From contig JBAJFG010000108.1 of NCBI GenBank assembly GCA_037903475.1, forward strand, positions 124,001 to 188,000: DNA of 64,000 bases, read 5' to 3'. The notes under the pieces were generated by a model. That model saw only the letters and a list, made by a program, of their open reading frames with translations. It did no database searches and was not told where the DNA came from. This DNA comes from Ancylostoma caninum (Eukaryota; Nematoda; Chromadorea; Rhabditida; Ancylostomatidae). Position numbers and translations under genes: made by a program. Each line of letters opens with the position of its first letter. Within the stretch, counting starts at the first letter, position 1. This document shows positions 36,608 to 48,172 of the stretch, piece after piece.

Positions 36608-39600
36608 ATGGATGACATCGTATGGATTCGTGAAGAACCCCCTGCTGAAGAACAAAAGCCCAACGATGCGCTGCAGAACAGCGACATCGTCATCGTCGAC
36701 CATCCTCAGGAACAAACGCCTTCTACTGCCCAAAATGGTGCAGCTGCCGCGAACGACGACGGCGCTGTGGAGATCCCCGTGATCATCGAGTTCAAATCGA
36801 CTGAGGTCCCCTTCTACAAACGAGCAGAAGAACAGCAGCCACCAGGTGAAGCCCCTAAAGCGGAACAACCGCAGCCAACTCCTCAAGAAGAGCCCAAGAA
36901 GGAGCCAGAATCACAGGAAGGCGACATCGTCGTAGAAGTCTATGATCCCACCAGCACCACCGTTCCAGCTCCGCAACCTGTTGCAGTGGAGGTGTACGAT
37001 CCCACGTCCACGACAGTGCCCGCACCAGTGCCCGTCGACGTTGAAGTATTCGATCCGACCTCCACCGAAATTCCTGTGATCATTGACCACACCACTCCAG
37101 AAATAAAGGATGAGGCAGCGAAGAAGTCGGAGGAGCCTAAGCAGGAACAACCTGTGGCAGCTACTCCTGTGGAGCCGGTGAAACCTCCGGAGCCCGCGCA
37201 AAACGCGCTCAATGAGAAACCAAAGGAGGAGGATGGATTTGATATCAGTGAGCACATATTGCTAATTTTTGAGTTTTTTCTGGAAAGGTTTCAAGCAATC
37301 ATTTACTTGTTCCTAAAGGCGGGAAAAAGCTGGAGTTTATTGCCTTTATTTTGGTTTTTTTTTGTCGATTTCCTCTATTTCAGAACTAGTTTCTAAAATA
37401 ATATTTGAATATTTTTTTAGTTGTTGGCATATTTCGGGATATCTATTTCTCCTGGATTCCCCTGCTAGAAATAATTCATTAGGATATTGCTTTTGGGAGA
37501 GTATTTCTCTTAACAGCCACTTCTTGCTGAAAGGAAAGCTGAATCAGGTCTACAGCTCAGTTGTTTTCTGAAGGATTTTTTCAAACTTTCACAAGCTGAT
37601 GTGGTATCTGCACCTTTCCCCAAATTGTGGTTCATTTTAAACATTCCAGTACTTCACCTAACGCTGCATTTTCATGATTTTCAATGGTTACGTCGTAAAT
37701 TATTTATCCCTCAGCTTCCTAAAAACATCTGTTTAGGTGATCTTCTGAGAATTCTATTTAGTTATTCAGTTTGTGTTATGTTTTCCTTTTTTTTCGTGCG
37801 TCCTAAGCAGTATTCCTGCAACTGAGTGAGGGTTCATTAATTCTATTAATTTAATGAATTGCCTGGGAAACAACTCGAGAATTCCACTACTCCTTAAGTA
37901 TTAGACTACACAGCCCATTTTCGTCCTTATTCCAGGGCTGTATTGCCCTCTATTTTTTTTGAAATTTTGAACTCTCACCTTCTTAGCCTAATCAAGATTG
38001 AATACTCGATCCTAAATGTACTAATCCGGTCTTCGAAAAGCCCTGTAGCTCATGAATTGACGTCAGATATGCTACGTGCCGCGTTATTTGCTTGGAATCC
38101 CGCCCGAACCGTCCGTCAGCCATGTGGTTTTCACTTCACTCGTCCAGTGTAAAAGGCAAACTTCAAAGAGCAACCGCATTCTCAGAATGATCTAAAGCTC
38201 AAGCAGGACATTGCGGAGAGCTGCACTCTTCTCGTCTGTTTATTGATCCAGCTCCTAGGATATCTCGAATTTTCGATGTGCCGATCTGTTAGAACCATGA
38301 GCTACCCAAGCAAATTTCTAGTTAGACAATCCTGCAGACGTTTCCTGGAGAACAGCGGGTAACCAGCTGTTATCTTGACGGCATCTCTGCACTTCTAGCC
38401 TTGTCAGCTTTGAAGAAGCTTTTGGAATGTTAATTTTTTTTCCGAAATGTCACGTCTGTGGGAAGATCCACTGCATCATTGAGCAGATCTTAATGTTACA
38501 CACGTTTCTCAGAAAAAAATCAGTGCCGATGTTTGAAATGCTGGCATTTCTTGTATTTATGAAATTAAGAGCTGGTATATCAATAGTCAATTAACAAGTC
38601 ATAATAATATATTTAATGCAAAACCAACACAAAGAAGTATTTAATACGTTGGGTCTTTCATCTGCCAACAGATAACTTGGTGATTTTTTGAAAACTTCTT
38701 TGACCATAATAAGATGTTCTACATCACCTCACTTTTCCGCACGAGAAAATGGAAGATAGTTGCAAATTTTCTTATGGCGAATAGAATCATACATTTCTAG
38801 ACGTATTATTTATTATTCATATTTAATATTAGTTGATTTACACCATCAATTTATTATCGGTTACTCCATTTACTCCGTAGAAGCTCCTCGAATCCAGTGA
38901 TAGGAAGACGATTCATGTTGTACCATACTATTTATTTAGTTTTTCCTCTTCTATACACCTTTATTTCAATTGAGCGGCACGATTTCGTCTGCAGTAAATA
39001 GGCTAATCGTGAATTTATCACATGTTTTAGAAAAACATTAACATTAACACACTCTAACATTATATTTTTATGCTCTAGGAATGAGAAAGGGAATGATTGG
39101 TATTTAAAGTGGATAAAATTTGGAGAAGCGGCTTGAGAGCTTTTTAATGGTATATACGCTATCCTGTATGCGAGGGAGAATTTCCGAAAAATCACTGCTT
39201 GAATAGACGACGGAAAACGTTTGTTTTTCACTCTGACATGTTTCAGTTTTTTTTTCCTGAATTAATAAGCTCAGCAAATATACGTCGAGAAATAAAAACC
39301 AAATTGTTAGTTTGAACTAATTAATTATTTAAGAACCGACTGGAACATTCGTATACCGAACATTTGAATTTTTCACTCGCTCGAAATTAAATAATTCTAT
39401 TCGAATATGTGTACCTAACATGTAATTCGATAGTAGTACTTATAATTGCAGGGCACTAGCATACAAATTTTAGCTATCAGTTGTTAGTATGATTCACTAG
39501 AATTGACAATGATGCGTTTTTTTTCACATTTGAAAGCAGCCTTCAGTGCCGGGAGTTCTCTTCCTTCTGAAAAAATTGAAGAAACAGAGTGGTAGTGTTA

Positions 39601-40662
39601 CTTTTTTCTGGGAATTGAGATTTGACGTCCATTAAAAAAGGCCTCGAATACCCACCAAAGAATGTTTGCTTGACCTTGTTAGATTCAAATGAACTTCCCA
39701 ATCCCTATCTTTGTTGAGAAACTGAAAACTTTGGAAGCGAATCGATTGCCAATAGTTTCTGTTTAGGTGAATGTGAGCGTAAGCTGAATGAAGCCACTGA
39801 AGGTACAAAGGACCTCGTGAACAAGCTGTGCGACAAGTCAAAAGAGCTGAATCAGGCCACCCAGAGCATAGCGAATGAGTGAGCTTTTCCTTCCCTTAAA
39901 AAGATTTATTTAGAGGACTGTGCTGGTCTTTTTTTAAGAATATCAGTTTCTCTGATGTATTTCCTCCAAAGTCCAGGTTAATTTCTTCAGTATCGCTGAT
40001 CAACGCCGTTACATGATCGAAGATGTGCACAAAACAATCGAGGATATCGACCAGATGCCTCCGCCTCCAGAGCTGCCAACGGGAGGGTAAGTCAACTCGA
40101 GTTCAAGCCACATATTGACAAACGATGTCGGCTGACCAAGGTCATGCCAGTTGCACTCCACAAGTGTCGAGGACGGCGTGATTTGTTTGATAGCTGTAAA
40201 GTATGGCTAAACATCTCTTGCTTCTTCTACGCCCACCAGCTGACGCGCGCGCGCCCACCTCGGATCGCAGGAAATCCATCGCCTCCCCCCGGGGCGCAAT
40301 CGCATGCGAAAACAGCAACACATGAGTTGCTAGAGAATCGCGAGGGAAAGAGGCTTGGGCAAGCTTCTGAGAAAAAAGCCTTGATCGTGAAAAAGCCACT
40401 ATCTTCCTGACTGAGATTTCAATTTTCATTGGAATTTCTGAACACTCCCGGGACCGCTCTCAGCTTCCAACTCATCTGGAGCAGAAAATCTCTTCGACCT
40501 AAGTATGGCATATCTTGCTATCCTTGCAGAAACCCGTCATCGCTGACCAAGACAAATTACTTCGGAGGTACACCCATTTTCGACTACATAGAGAATCTGC
40601 CTACTTTCGAGGATCGAGTAGGTCACAACCATCCCGGAAACGTGCACGGATCCCGCCACTAA
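36608..40662 (+). CDS. Acidic Pro/Glu-rich protein with DPTST repeats, 326 residues, family unknown
   Basis: Four exons: 36608-37247, 39767-39878, 39991-40086, 40530-40662, with phases that agree. The ATG follows CTCTCTTCAG by three bases, which fits trans-splicing or a 5'-UTR intron just upstream. Residues 1-213 form a low-complexity region with DIVWIREEP, a VEIPVIIEF segment and three repeats: EVYDPTSTTVPAP twice, then EVFDPTSTEIPVI (about 36937-37080). The next exon is Lys/Glu-rich and helical (ERKLNEATEGTKDLVNKL), perhaps a short coiled coil, then a PPPPELP stretch and a conserved-looking tail FGGTPIFDY...GHNHPGNVHGSRH. No signal peptide or membrane segment is seen, so it is probably intracellular. 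I do not recognise the family. Confidence 0.75.
37248..39766. other. Intron 1 of the DPTST-repeat gene, no features seen
   Basis: AT-rich sequence of about 2.5 kb with short frames only; no repeats with recognisable ends and no second gene. Confidence 0.5.
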
Positions 40663-40925
40663 TATCCGTAGTATAACTTAAAAAACGAGCGATCCCATCT
40701 CTTCTCTCACTGCATATCCAGCTTGTTCAAATTCTAGCACGTTGTAAGCATTCTCTTTTGAAACGTGGCTGTTCCCTATTCCTTACTGTGACTATTTCAT
40801 ATTTTTCGTCCAATTAGTACCTTTCTAATCGCTTGCCTGAGTTCGAAAATGCCTTTTGTGTCGAATATGGGAAGAAAACTGGATGGATATTATTTGTATC
40901 TCTTTCGGTACCATGTCATCATACT

Positions 40926-40931
40926 AATAAA
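40926..40931 (+). terminator. AATAAA polyadenylation signal of the DPTST-repeat gene
   Basis: AATAAA lies 264 bases after the stop codon, followed by a T-rich stretch. It separates this gene from the NHL-type gene downstream. Confidence 0.5.
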
Positions 40932-41768
40932 CTCGAATTTTTATGATTTTTCATGAGTGTCCTTTGTAACTGTTAACCATAGCACATAAAATAGCGATCC
41001 AACTATCCAGATTCATGTGAGTGACATTTTTTCCACTGTCTGTGGAAAGCCGAAGATTTCGCAGAGGGGTTTTGGGTAGCTAGCTCATCATGTAGCACAA
41101 ATTTGACTCTAAGCCGGTTATCAGATCAAACGAGTGTCTACTGCGCGAAAACCGATTTGTCGAAGTCAGTGACTTCCAGAAGTGTGCAATTCAGTTCTTT
41201 GCCTCGTAGTCCACGGACTAGTAGAACAGTTTAGTCGAGGTTCCGCTGTAAAAACGGCAAAGGACCAGCGATTTTAGTGATGCTTTCAATATTTGTACCT
41301 ATTGTGACTTCATTTTTTTAAATGAATCTTTTCTGTCGAAAATTTCAAGAACGCGGGAACTTATGTCACAACCTTACAAAATCCACCGTCCATCAAGGGA
41401 TGAGCTGCCTAGTGAGCAACGCACTGAATTGTGAAGTAGAGGATCATGACTTTGAAAGTGAAATTGTGAAGTAGATGCTCATGAGTTCCCACCAACGCTT
41501 TTTATTTTACATTTCTGTACTCCTCTTCCTAGAATCCATTGACAGAAATGAAACACATAACTTAACAGCTTGTTAAGCGACGCTTCCAACCAACTGGTTC
41601 CGCTCCGCTCCACTGGATTAACTTCTTGCAATCCTCTTATTGTATGCCACTAATTCGTTTGCTTCTGAAAGCCAGGGAAACGCGCGGAACAATTATTACG
41701 CGACTTCGCTCTCATATAAGCTGAGCATTATCACGAACCCTATTTTTGTTCCATGGTTTTTCTTTTAG
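40932..41768. other. Intergenic region that should contain the first exon of the NHL-type gene
   Basis: The first exon of the downstream gene must end in phase 2 and was not located. An ATG at 41481 opens a frame with a signal-peptide-like core (FLFYISVLLFLES) and NETHNLT, but its only donor (GTTAAG) gives phase 1, so it cannot join directly. Confidence 0.3.
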
Positions 41769-44700
41769 GTTACCGAAGAACGTGGAAAGCATCATCATTG
41801 GTCAAGGCGTTGTGAAATTCGTGACTGGTGTCATTGTCCTACCCAATGGTACTGTGCTGGCCACCGACGAGGAGGAAGGACTGATACTGTTCGACACTCA
41901 GGGGAATGTGCTCAGAAAGGTGAACCCTTCTCCATCCTATCTTTTCCTCCTCTTTCCCTTGTGATCTTTGCGGTTTTTTCTGCTTGTATATTTTCGATGA
42001 GTTCGTCAGTAAATCACAGTAGAATCTTACAGATTAAAGCTTTGGTACAGAAATTTTGGTTTTATATTTCAGAGTGTACTAACTCACGTTGTGACAATTC
42101 TGAGGAATCCTTACTTTTCTTTTGTGTGTTTTTAAGCTGTTATAAACAGCAAAGTGATTCCATGATATCTGCGGAAATCATCTGAAATATGCGTGCAGCA
42201 GGCACGAGCAATATTTCTTCGAAAATGCATGCTTGTTAACGAGTTGCTGAAGAAGATGCAAAAAACGCTGAGCATCTGGCACGCTGCTTCCAACATATGT
42301 AACCAACATATCTATTTACACCGCAATTCTATGTGCATACCTATGTCCGGAGAAATAACGGCGAATTAATGGGTACAAACAAAAAACCGCTCGGCATTTA
42401 GCGCATCTGTTAGATCGCGGCAGGTCAGTCCTCTATAGGAGCTTCCTACTTCGTGTTAGGAGGGGCCGACGCGATTAACTAGTGATTTGAACAGGTTTGC
42501 CAACATCACGAACAAACAGACAAACGCACGAATAAATAATGAATAAAATAAGTAAACGAATGAGTAATTTTCGACAGAACCATTTGCAAAGTCCTGAAAG
42601 ACGAGAGGGACAGAGGGCTAGGAAACGTGTCGACAAAAAGAGTCTTTTACTGTGACAAAGCCAACCTAAACAATACTCAGCGCTACAGCACCCCATAATT
42701 TATTGACATTTTGAGCTTTCGAGGATATAGCAACGCACGTTAAATGCAAGTAGTTAAAACTTGAATGGAAAATTCCGTGGTGACTACGGAAAACAAAGAA
42801 ATATCGTAGCCTATTCTAGATATTAGTGTTTATTTCATGTTCAACTGAGTAGCCAATAGTGACGGCCGTAATTCCTATGGAAGAATTCATTTCAGGTTAC
42901 AAATGTTGGTTGGAAGAATCCACGCAGTCCAATTTACTGGAAGGAACATATTTTAGTGAGATTTTTTCAACTTTATTCTGTCTAATATCTTTGATTTTTG
43001 TCTATTGTCCTGTTAACATTTACTTTTTATCTTCTGATCGAGTTATGATCGCTTGTGGGTATTGGTCCACGCAGCGCACATGAATGATTTGAGCCACCAC
43101 TTTTGCGAGAATCCTTGTGAATAGCTCCTTCATATGCAACATTTTGTCACAACTGCACGACATACACACTACTTCTAGATACAGTTCTGGAAATTAAAAT
43201 TAAAGTTGAGCAATCCACAGCGTGCCAACTCTGGACTCCCTGCAAACCCAGCTTCATAACTATTCTTATCCACGAAGAATCCCAGAATATCTCAGTTTGC
43301 TTTCACGGCTCATATGTTTGGGCTAACTCCTAACCCATCTATTTCGCAGCCGCCAGCAACTAGCAGGACCACCCGATTCTGGAACTATCATAGATTATCC
43401 TACACAAGCAGAAACATCCGCACTGTTTGGGGTCCACCCCCGCAATCCGGCCTTAGCCTGAGATCTTAATCTCTTTACCTCATCACAAACCTCACGAGCA
43501 GTATGTAGGACCCTTCGATCATTCTCCACAATATATACATTGGATGTCTTACAGTCACGTATCGTTGGTTTACCACTTCAGACCTCCTGTGAGAGAATTG
43601 ATGCGAGAGTTTATAAACACAGCCTCGTTTTTCCATCCTCACATGACTTGATGACGGGAGCAGAGCAACAGCTCATTTTTTAACACCTATCTCGAGACCC
43701 AGGAATTTGTCTTGCAGATGCTGATCGACATGGAGGAGGAAAAGGGGATTTGGAGCCGATACATCTTCAAATTTACTATTGATGTGGAGTTTGTAGCCAG
43801 GATTGAAGGTGAACTGATTTTTTAGAAGGATACTTTCGCAGAAATTACCGAGATATGGTAAATAACGCCAATTCGACACGTGTTTAAGGTCCGAAATGGG
43901 TAAGGAACGAGACAGTGATTAGCGAGCGGCTCAGCATTGCTCATACTGATTATTTGTACCTTTGCGTATGTGGAGAGGTGAGTAAATGTCGTTTACCCGT
44001 TCAATTTACCCGCGTTGCCTTGTGCACTTCAATCCACAAATTCATCAGCTCAGTCGACGATCACTGTAAAGATTCTAACACCCTGGCTTCAGGATTGCTG
44101 GACTGGATTGATCCTTGTTAGGTGCACTGACTTTTCCAGATATTCTCTGCCCTCTACGAGCTGACCCCAGTGGGTCAGTGGACCGAGCTGCAGTATCGCC
44201 TGTCCGAGAGTTACGTAGACATGCTAGCTTTCGCGGTCATCGGGCCAATCACACAGATCCTTATCGTGGAAGGTATGTTATATCACCTAAGCAAGACAGG
44301 AGACAGACAGTAGCCAAGCTGATTTTCAGGACGCAAAAACTACGTGCTGCAAATCTCGGTGCGCGACTCGGAAGTGGTGGATCGTCGTCGCTTAGCCGTC
44401 TGCGAACGGCCCGGCGCAATGGCGAGGGATGAAGCAGGTGAGGATTTATGGGCAATGCTCTTCATAGATCTTCCAGAAAATGAGTGCAGTTCAGCAACAC
44501 TGTTTGTAAGTTCTCTCATAACATTCTCCTTCCAAGGAATCATGTGTGATTACCTCATATCTAGAACGCTTCTTCCTACATTTTTCTCCTTTTCTGTCAG
44601 TTTTTTTGACAAGCAATTTGGACTTCATGCAATTCCGAAATGTTACTGCTACCCAACACTATATGGACAAGTGCGGCACGGTAGCAAGAGGGGCTGTGTT

Positions 44701-47390
44701 CATTAGCAAGAGGGGCTGTGTCCACGCACTCGACCACTCGGTCGGCCAAGTCGTTTATCCCTCCAGGGATTAGGGAGGGGGGGGGGGTGGTAGTTGGTAC
44801 CAGAGTAGCCTGGGTGGATGAAGCTCTACCTTGGCACGTTATCCGTTAACCATAATCTCCACATGTCGACCCCATCTGTGTTTTCTACCACATTCTGTGA
44901 GTACTAACGCCCCTAGGGGTCGCTAGAAAGTGGGGTGGGGCAACCACTTGAAGTATGTGCAAAAGCTTCACGCCTACGAAATCCTCAAGAAACTGAAACA
45001 GAAGCGAAAGTAGTAATTTAATGAGCTTGTATAAGAAATCCTCCTTACGAGTTGCGTGTGTTGTACCAGTCCGGCCGCCTGGCCAGTTCCAGACCTCTCC
45101 TACTCGCCACGTTAACCTTGATCGAAAATTCCTCATCACACAACATGTAGGGCTACTTTCCGGTGCATTGACACATCTCCGTTTGTTGTCACCGCGCTGC
45201 TTACATGCCCATGAACCTGTTTTGCCTGTGAGTGACATTAGCTGGGAAAATGCCAGAAAGTGGGTACGCTGATGGAGAACGGGTCTGCTGTGGCCGAGTA
45301 GATGGGAAAACTCCACGATATGGGTCGACCGAAGGGAAGTGCTGGATCCTTATAGTGTGGAAAAAATAGGTTAAAATAAAAAATCAGTCACTCTCAACTT
45401 TGCGCGAGAATATCCTTCTGAGGGGCTGAAGCAGTCTTACAAAAGCAGTGGACTCGCTGCGTAAGGCTAATACCACCTTTGCATTTCGGGATGCTTACGA
45501 ACAAAACTTCTCTGTCGCTGATCGAACCTTCGCGTTCTCCCTATATTTGAGCGCCGGCGCACATCGATGTGCCCGTATCATAGCGTTTCCATACTTTAGG
45601 CCCCTCCCCCATCGGTGGACCCAAATCGTGGAGTTTTCTCAGGCCACAGCACACCCGTTCTCCATCAGCGTATCCGCATTCCGGCATTTTCCCAGCTAAT
45701 GGACTATACTGGAGCAATCTTTCGTCTGCAGACCAGTATCCGAGCCAGTTTTCCAAATTGCTGGCCGCAGGCGCTCATTTCGCCGTCAATGAATCTACCC
45801 CTGACTGGCGCTACTAGCGCCACTGTGGACCCCTCCATCCGCGAACCCACGAACATCCTCCGCACTTCTGAGCCACAGCGGACCCATCGTCCTGGACCCG
45901 TATCCTGGCGTTCCTCGCACCTGGTCCTCGGGGGACCCCTCTTCCACGGCACAGCCGTGGCGCTTCCACCGGCTGGAGTGGGCCTTCCACCGGCTGGAGT
46001 GGGCTTGGAAGTTGCCTTATGACCACAGATGGTACACCGATCTGGATTCATCCCAGAATGACGTGCACCGTATCCCGCACCTGTGTACTCATCCTGTTCA
46101 ACATGGGGAAATTCTCCATGACCAGTTCTGCCCAATTCCCAACCGGCTTCTATAATATTACAAGCACTATGCACCTCCGTTACAACGCAGCTTCCTTGTA
46201 AGTGCGTGGATAAATTTCTTAAAAATTGTACAAATTTTCCAAACATTTCAGAAATTCCCTGTGAGTGCGGAAATGCGGTCCGTTCTGTGGCGGGCGGAAA
46301 TGCGGTCCGTTCTGTGGCGGGCGGGGGCCGGGTGTGCCACGGGGCAGCGGCCACCTTCCGGCCTGGGGGGGGCTCGGCGCCAACCGCGGACGGGCCGACC
46401 CCCGGGCCATCCCGGGCAGTTGCGGCTCGGGCTCGCACGGGGCAGCGACCGCGGGGCTCCTTGGGGGGGGGGCGGCAGCCCGTGGGTGATGCCGCCACGC
46501 CGCATTAGCTCCCGGCCGGCCGGCCGCCCCGGCTGGTCGTTGCCTTGTGCCATGGCTTGCGAACTGTCCGTTCTTTGAACGTGCCTTGCAGCTCGCCATG
46601 ACGGCACACCGATCTAGAGTCATCACAAAATTACGTGCAACGTATCTCGCACAGGTTTATTCATCTTGTTCAACATGGGGAAATTCTCCATGACCCATCC
46701 TGCCCAATTCCCAACCGGCTTCTATGATTTCATAGGCGCACCTTGGTTATAGTGCAGCCTACTCATGAGTGGGTAAATTTTTTACAAATTCCAAAATTTT
46801 TCTGGTTTCCCCTCCAGGAGTATCCAACGGGAAAATGGAGAATTTTTTTATCGTAGATTAGGTAGTGGTGTTATTACATCAATTATTAGTAAGCCCTTGT
46901 TTATACCCGATTACCAGTGCTCTGGTCTTCGTTCATTTTTATTTTGTTCCTATTTTTTATTCTGGTGCGATGCGACGAATCTAGGAGAAATTTTTAAACG
47001 AACCTAGCCTAGATTCAATTCATATTTCAGTCCCAGGTGGGGAGAGCTATAATTCATGTCCACTTATTCCATTTTCACTCATTTTCACTTTTACTCCAAC
47101 TGGAAGCATACCTTCTACCTAGTTTCTGTAAAATATTTGGGCAAGCAATCGGCGCATGTCCATGATACTAGATAATAGTACCGCAATTATTTCCAGGCCG
47201 CCTCTTCGTGGCTAATCGCGCTTCAGCCAGTATCCAGCTGGTCGACACTGTGCGGTGGACTTCCGCCCGTAACGTCGCCCTAGCAGACTCGATGGTTCCG
47301 CATTTTTCAGCCTCTTGGGGACTTCTCGCAGTGCCTCTCAAAGGCGCTATTCGCCTACATCGGTACTCATTTCGATTCGGTTGTAAATAG
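41769..47390 (+). CDS. NHL-type beta-propeller protein, first exon missing
   Basis: Exons 41769-41919, 42896-42955, 43927-43977, 44140-44272, 44330-44437 and 47197-47390 join in frame to about 230 residues. The first exon is a typical NHL/six-bladed propeller blade: VTGVIVLPNGTVLATDEEEG then ILFDTQGNVLRKV; the second (GWKNPRSPIYW) and the last (GRLFVANRASASIQLVD) have the same style of Gly, Pro, Asn turns and alternating beta strands. Such propellers act as binding platforms; a partner cannot be inferred. The exon at 43927 uses a weak acceptor (GCGAG) chosen only for phase. AATAAA follows the stop at 47394. It is convergent with the minus-strand kinase gene 780 bp away. Whether it is secreted depends on the missing exon. 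Confidence 0.65.
44683..44721 (+). repeat. Two-copy tandem repeat, 22-bp period
   Basis: AGCAAGAGGGGCTGTGT occurs at 44683 and again at 44705 in the NHL-type gene intron. Confidence 0.8.
45236..45701. repeat. Imperfect inverted repeat, arms about 100 bp
   Basis: Left arm 45236-45338 (CATTAGCTGGGAAAATGCC ... AACTCCACGATATGGGTCGA) matches the reverse complement of 45605-45701 with small gaps. The 266-bp centre has no coding content. Probably a foldback-type MITE. Confidence 0.65.
46021..46770 (+). repeat. Direct duplication with a GC-rich island between the copies
   Basis: About 180 bp beginning near ACACCGATCT at 46033 recurs near 46603, sharing CAACATGGGGAAATTCTCCA and CCCAATTCCCAACCGGCTTC. 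Copies differ by many substitutions, so the duplication is not recent. Between them, about 46262-46550 is far richer in G and C than its surroundings. Confidence 0.7.
46262..46550. other. GC-rich island with internal tandem duplication
   Basis: Starts with two head-to-tail copies of GCGGAAATGCGGTCCGTTCT plus GTGGCGG, then a run of G- and C-blocks, in an otherwise AT-rich intron. All strands give artificial open frames. It could be a foreign insert, an expanded simple sequence or a CpG-type regulatory island; nothing decides between these. Confidence 0.6.
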
Positions 47391-47393
47391 AAG

Positions 47394-47399
47394 AATAAA
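47394..47399 (+). terminator. AATAAA polyadenylation signal of the NHL-type gene
   Basis: AATAAA starts four bases after the stop codon, unusually close, implying a very short 3' UTR if used. Confidence 0.5.
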
Positions 47400-48172
47400 T
47401 AATTTATGGACAAAATTGTGTAGTCAAGAGTCATTGATTAAAGAACGAGCACTAAAGTGAATCGAGGAGATTCTGAGAATGTGAGTATGGAAACGGGGAG
47501 GAAAATTCAGCGAAAAATGAGAAATGATAGACGCGATAACATCACATGTATGAACCAATAATAATGCAAATAGAAAACCGACAATGAAAGTACAAAACGA
47601 ATGATGAGCTTCGCAAGAGGCCGGTAAGGCAGGCGGCACTTCAGAAGCGCGTTAGCATAGAGGAGCATAAACGACGACTAGACGATAAACTACACCAAGA
47701 AGTAATCGTGTTTGGAGCATCAGAGAATCACAATATGATAAGAATAACCAGCCGATCGGCGCCTATGCACACATGCATGCAGAACAATCGGAACCTAAAG
47801 CGAAAGAGGCATGAACAGCAAGTTTTGTACTCGAGGAATCGCTGAAGTATATGAAATATTTGATCTAATCCTTCAATATGATATATGATTAGTGCTTTGT
47901 ATCGTGCGTGAACGCGCAAATCGAAATCATAGACTACAGAAACAATATAGTATAATCGAAATAAGCTCATAAAACGAGAGTAATCACTAAAATAATAAAT
48001 TATTAACTGATTGTCAGTTACGGTATGTTAATGACGTCCCAGCGTCAGGGAGAAACAATGAAGGCGTGCGTTTTCAACAGATTCTGCTCTGGTACAACGT
48101 CTGAAGCAGTCGGGCAGGCACAGACATGGCCTCCCGTGTGTCGTTTGTTGTGAGTGGGGTGCTTTTTGAGTA
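47400..48172. other. Convergent intergenic region
   Basis: Separates the ends of the NHL-type gene and the minus-strand kinase gene. AT-rich, no repeats with clear ends, no gene. Confidence 0.5.

Larger units (their letters stand above)
44438..47196. other. Last intron of the NHL-type gene, rich in rearranged repeats
   Basis: Holds a 22-bp tandem duplication, an inverted repeat, a direct duplication and a GC-rich island described separately. A G homopolymer lies near 44773. Long open frames, including one of 264 codons on the minus strand at 45704-46498, come from the biased composition and have no domain. Confidence 0.6.

Noticed and set aside
36117..36782. Open plus-strand frame of 221 codons
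   Set aside because: Its second half overlaps the DPTST-repeat exon in another frame and has no repeats or splice support; the repeat-containing frame is clearly the coding one.
41481..41575. Signal peptide exon for the NHL-type gene
   Set aside because: The hydrophobic core is convincing but the donor phase does not fit the next exon; kept only as a remark.
45704..46498. 264-codon minus-strand open frame
   Set aside because: It spans the inverted repeat, a short tandem repeat and the GC-rich island; overlapping frames on both strands are equally open, and no domain is visible.
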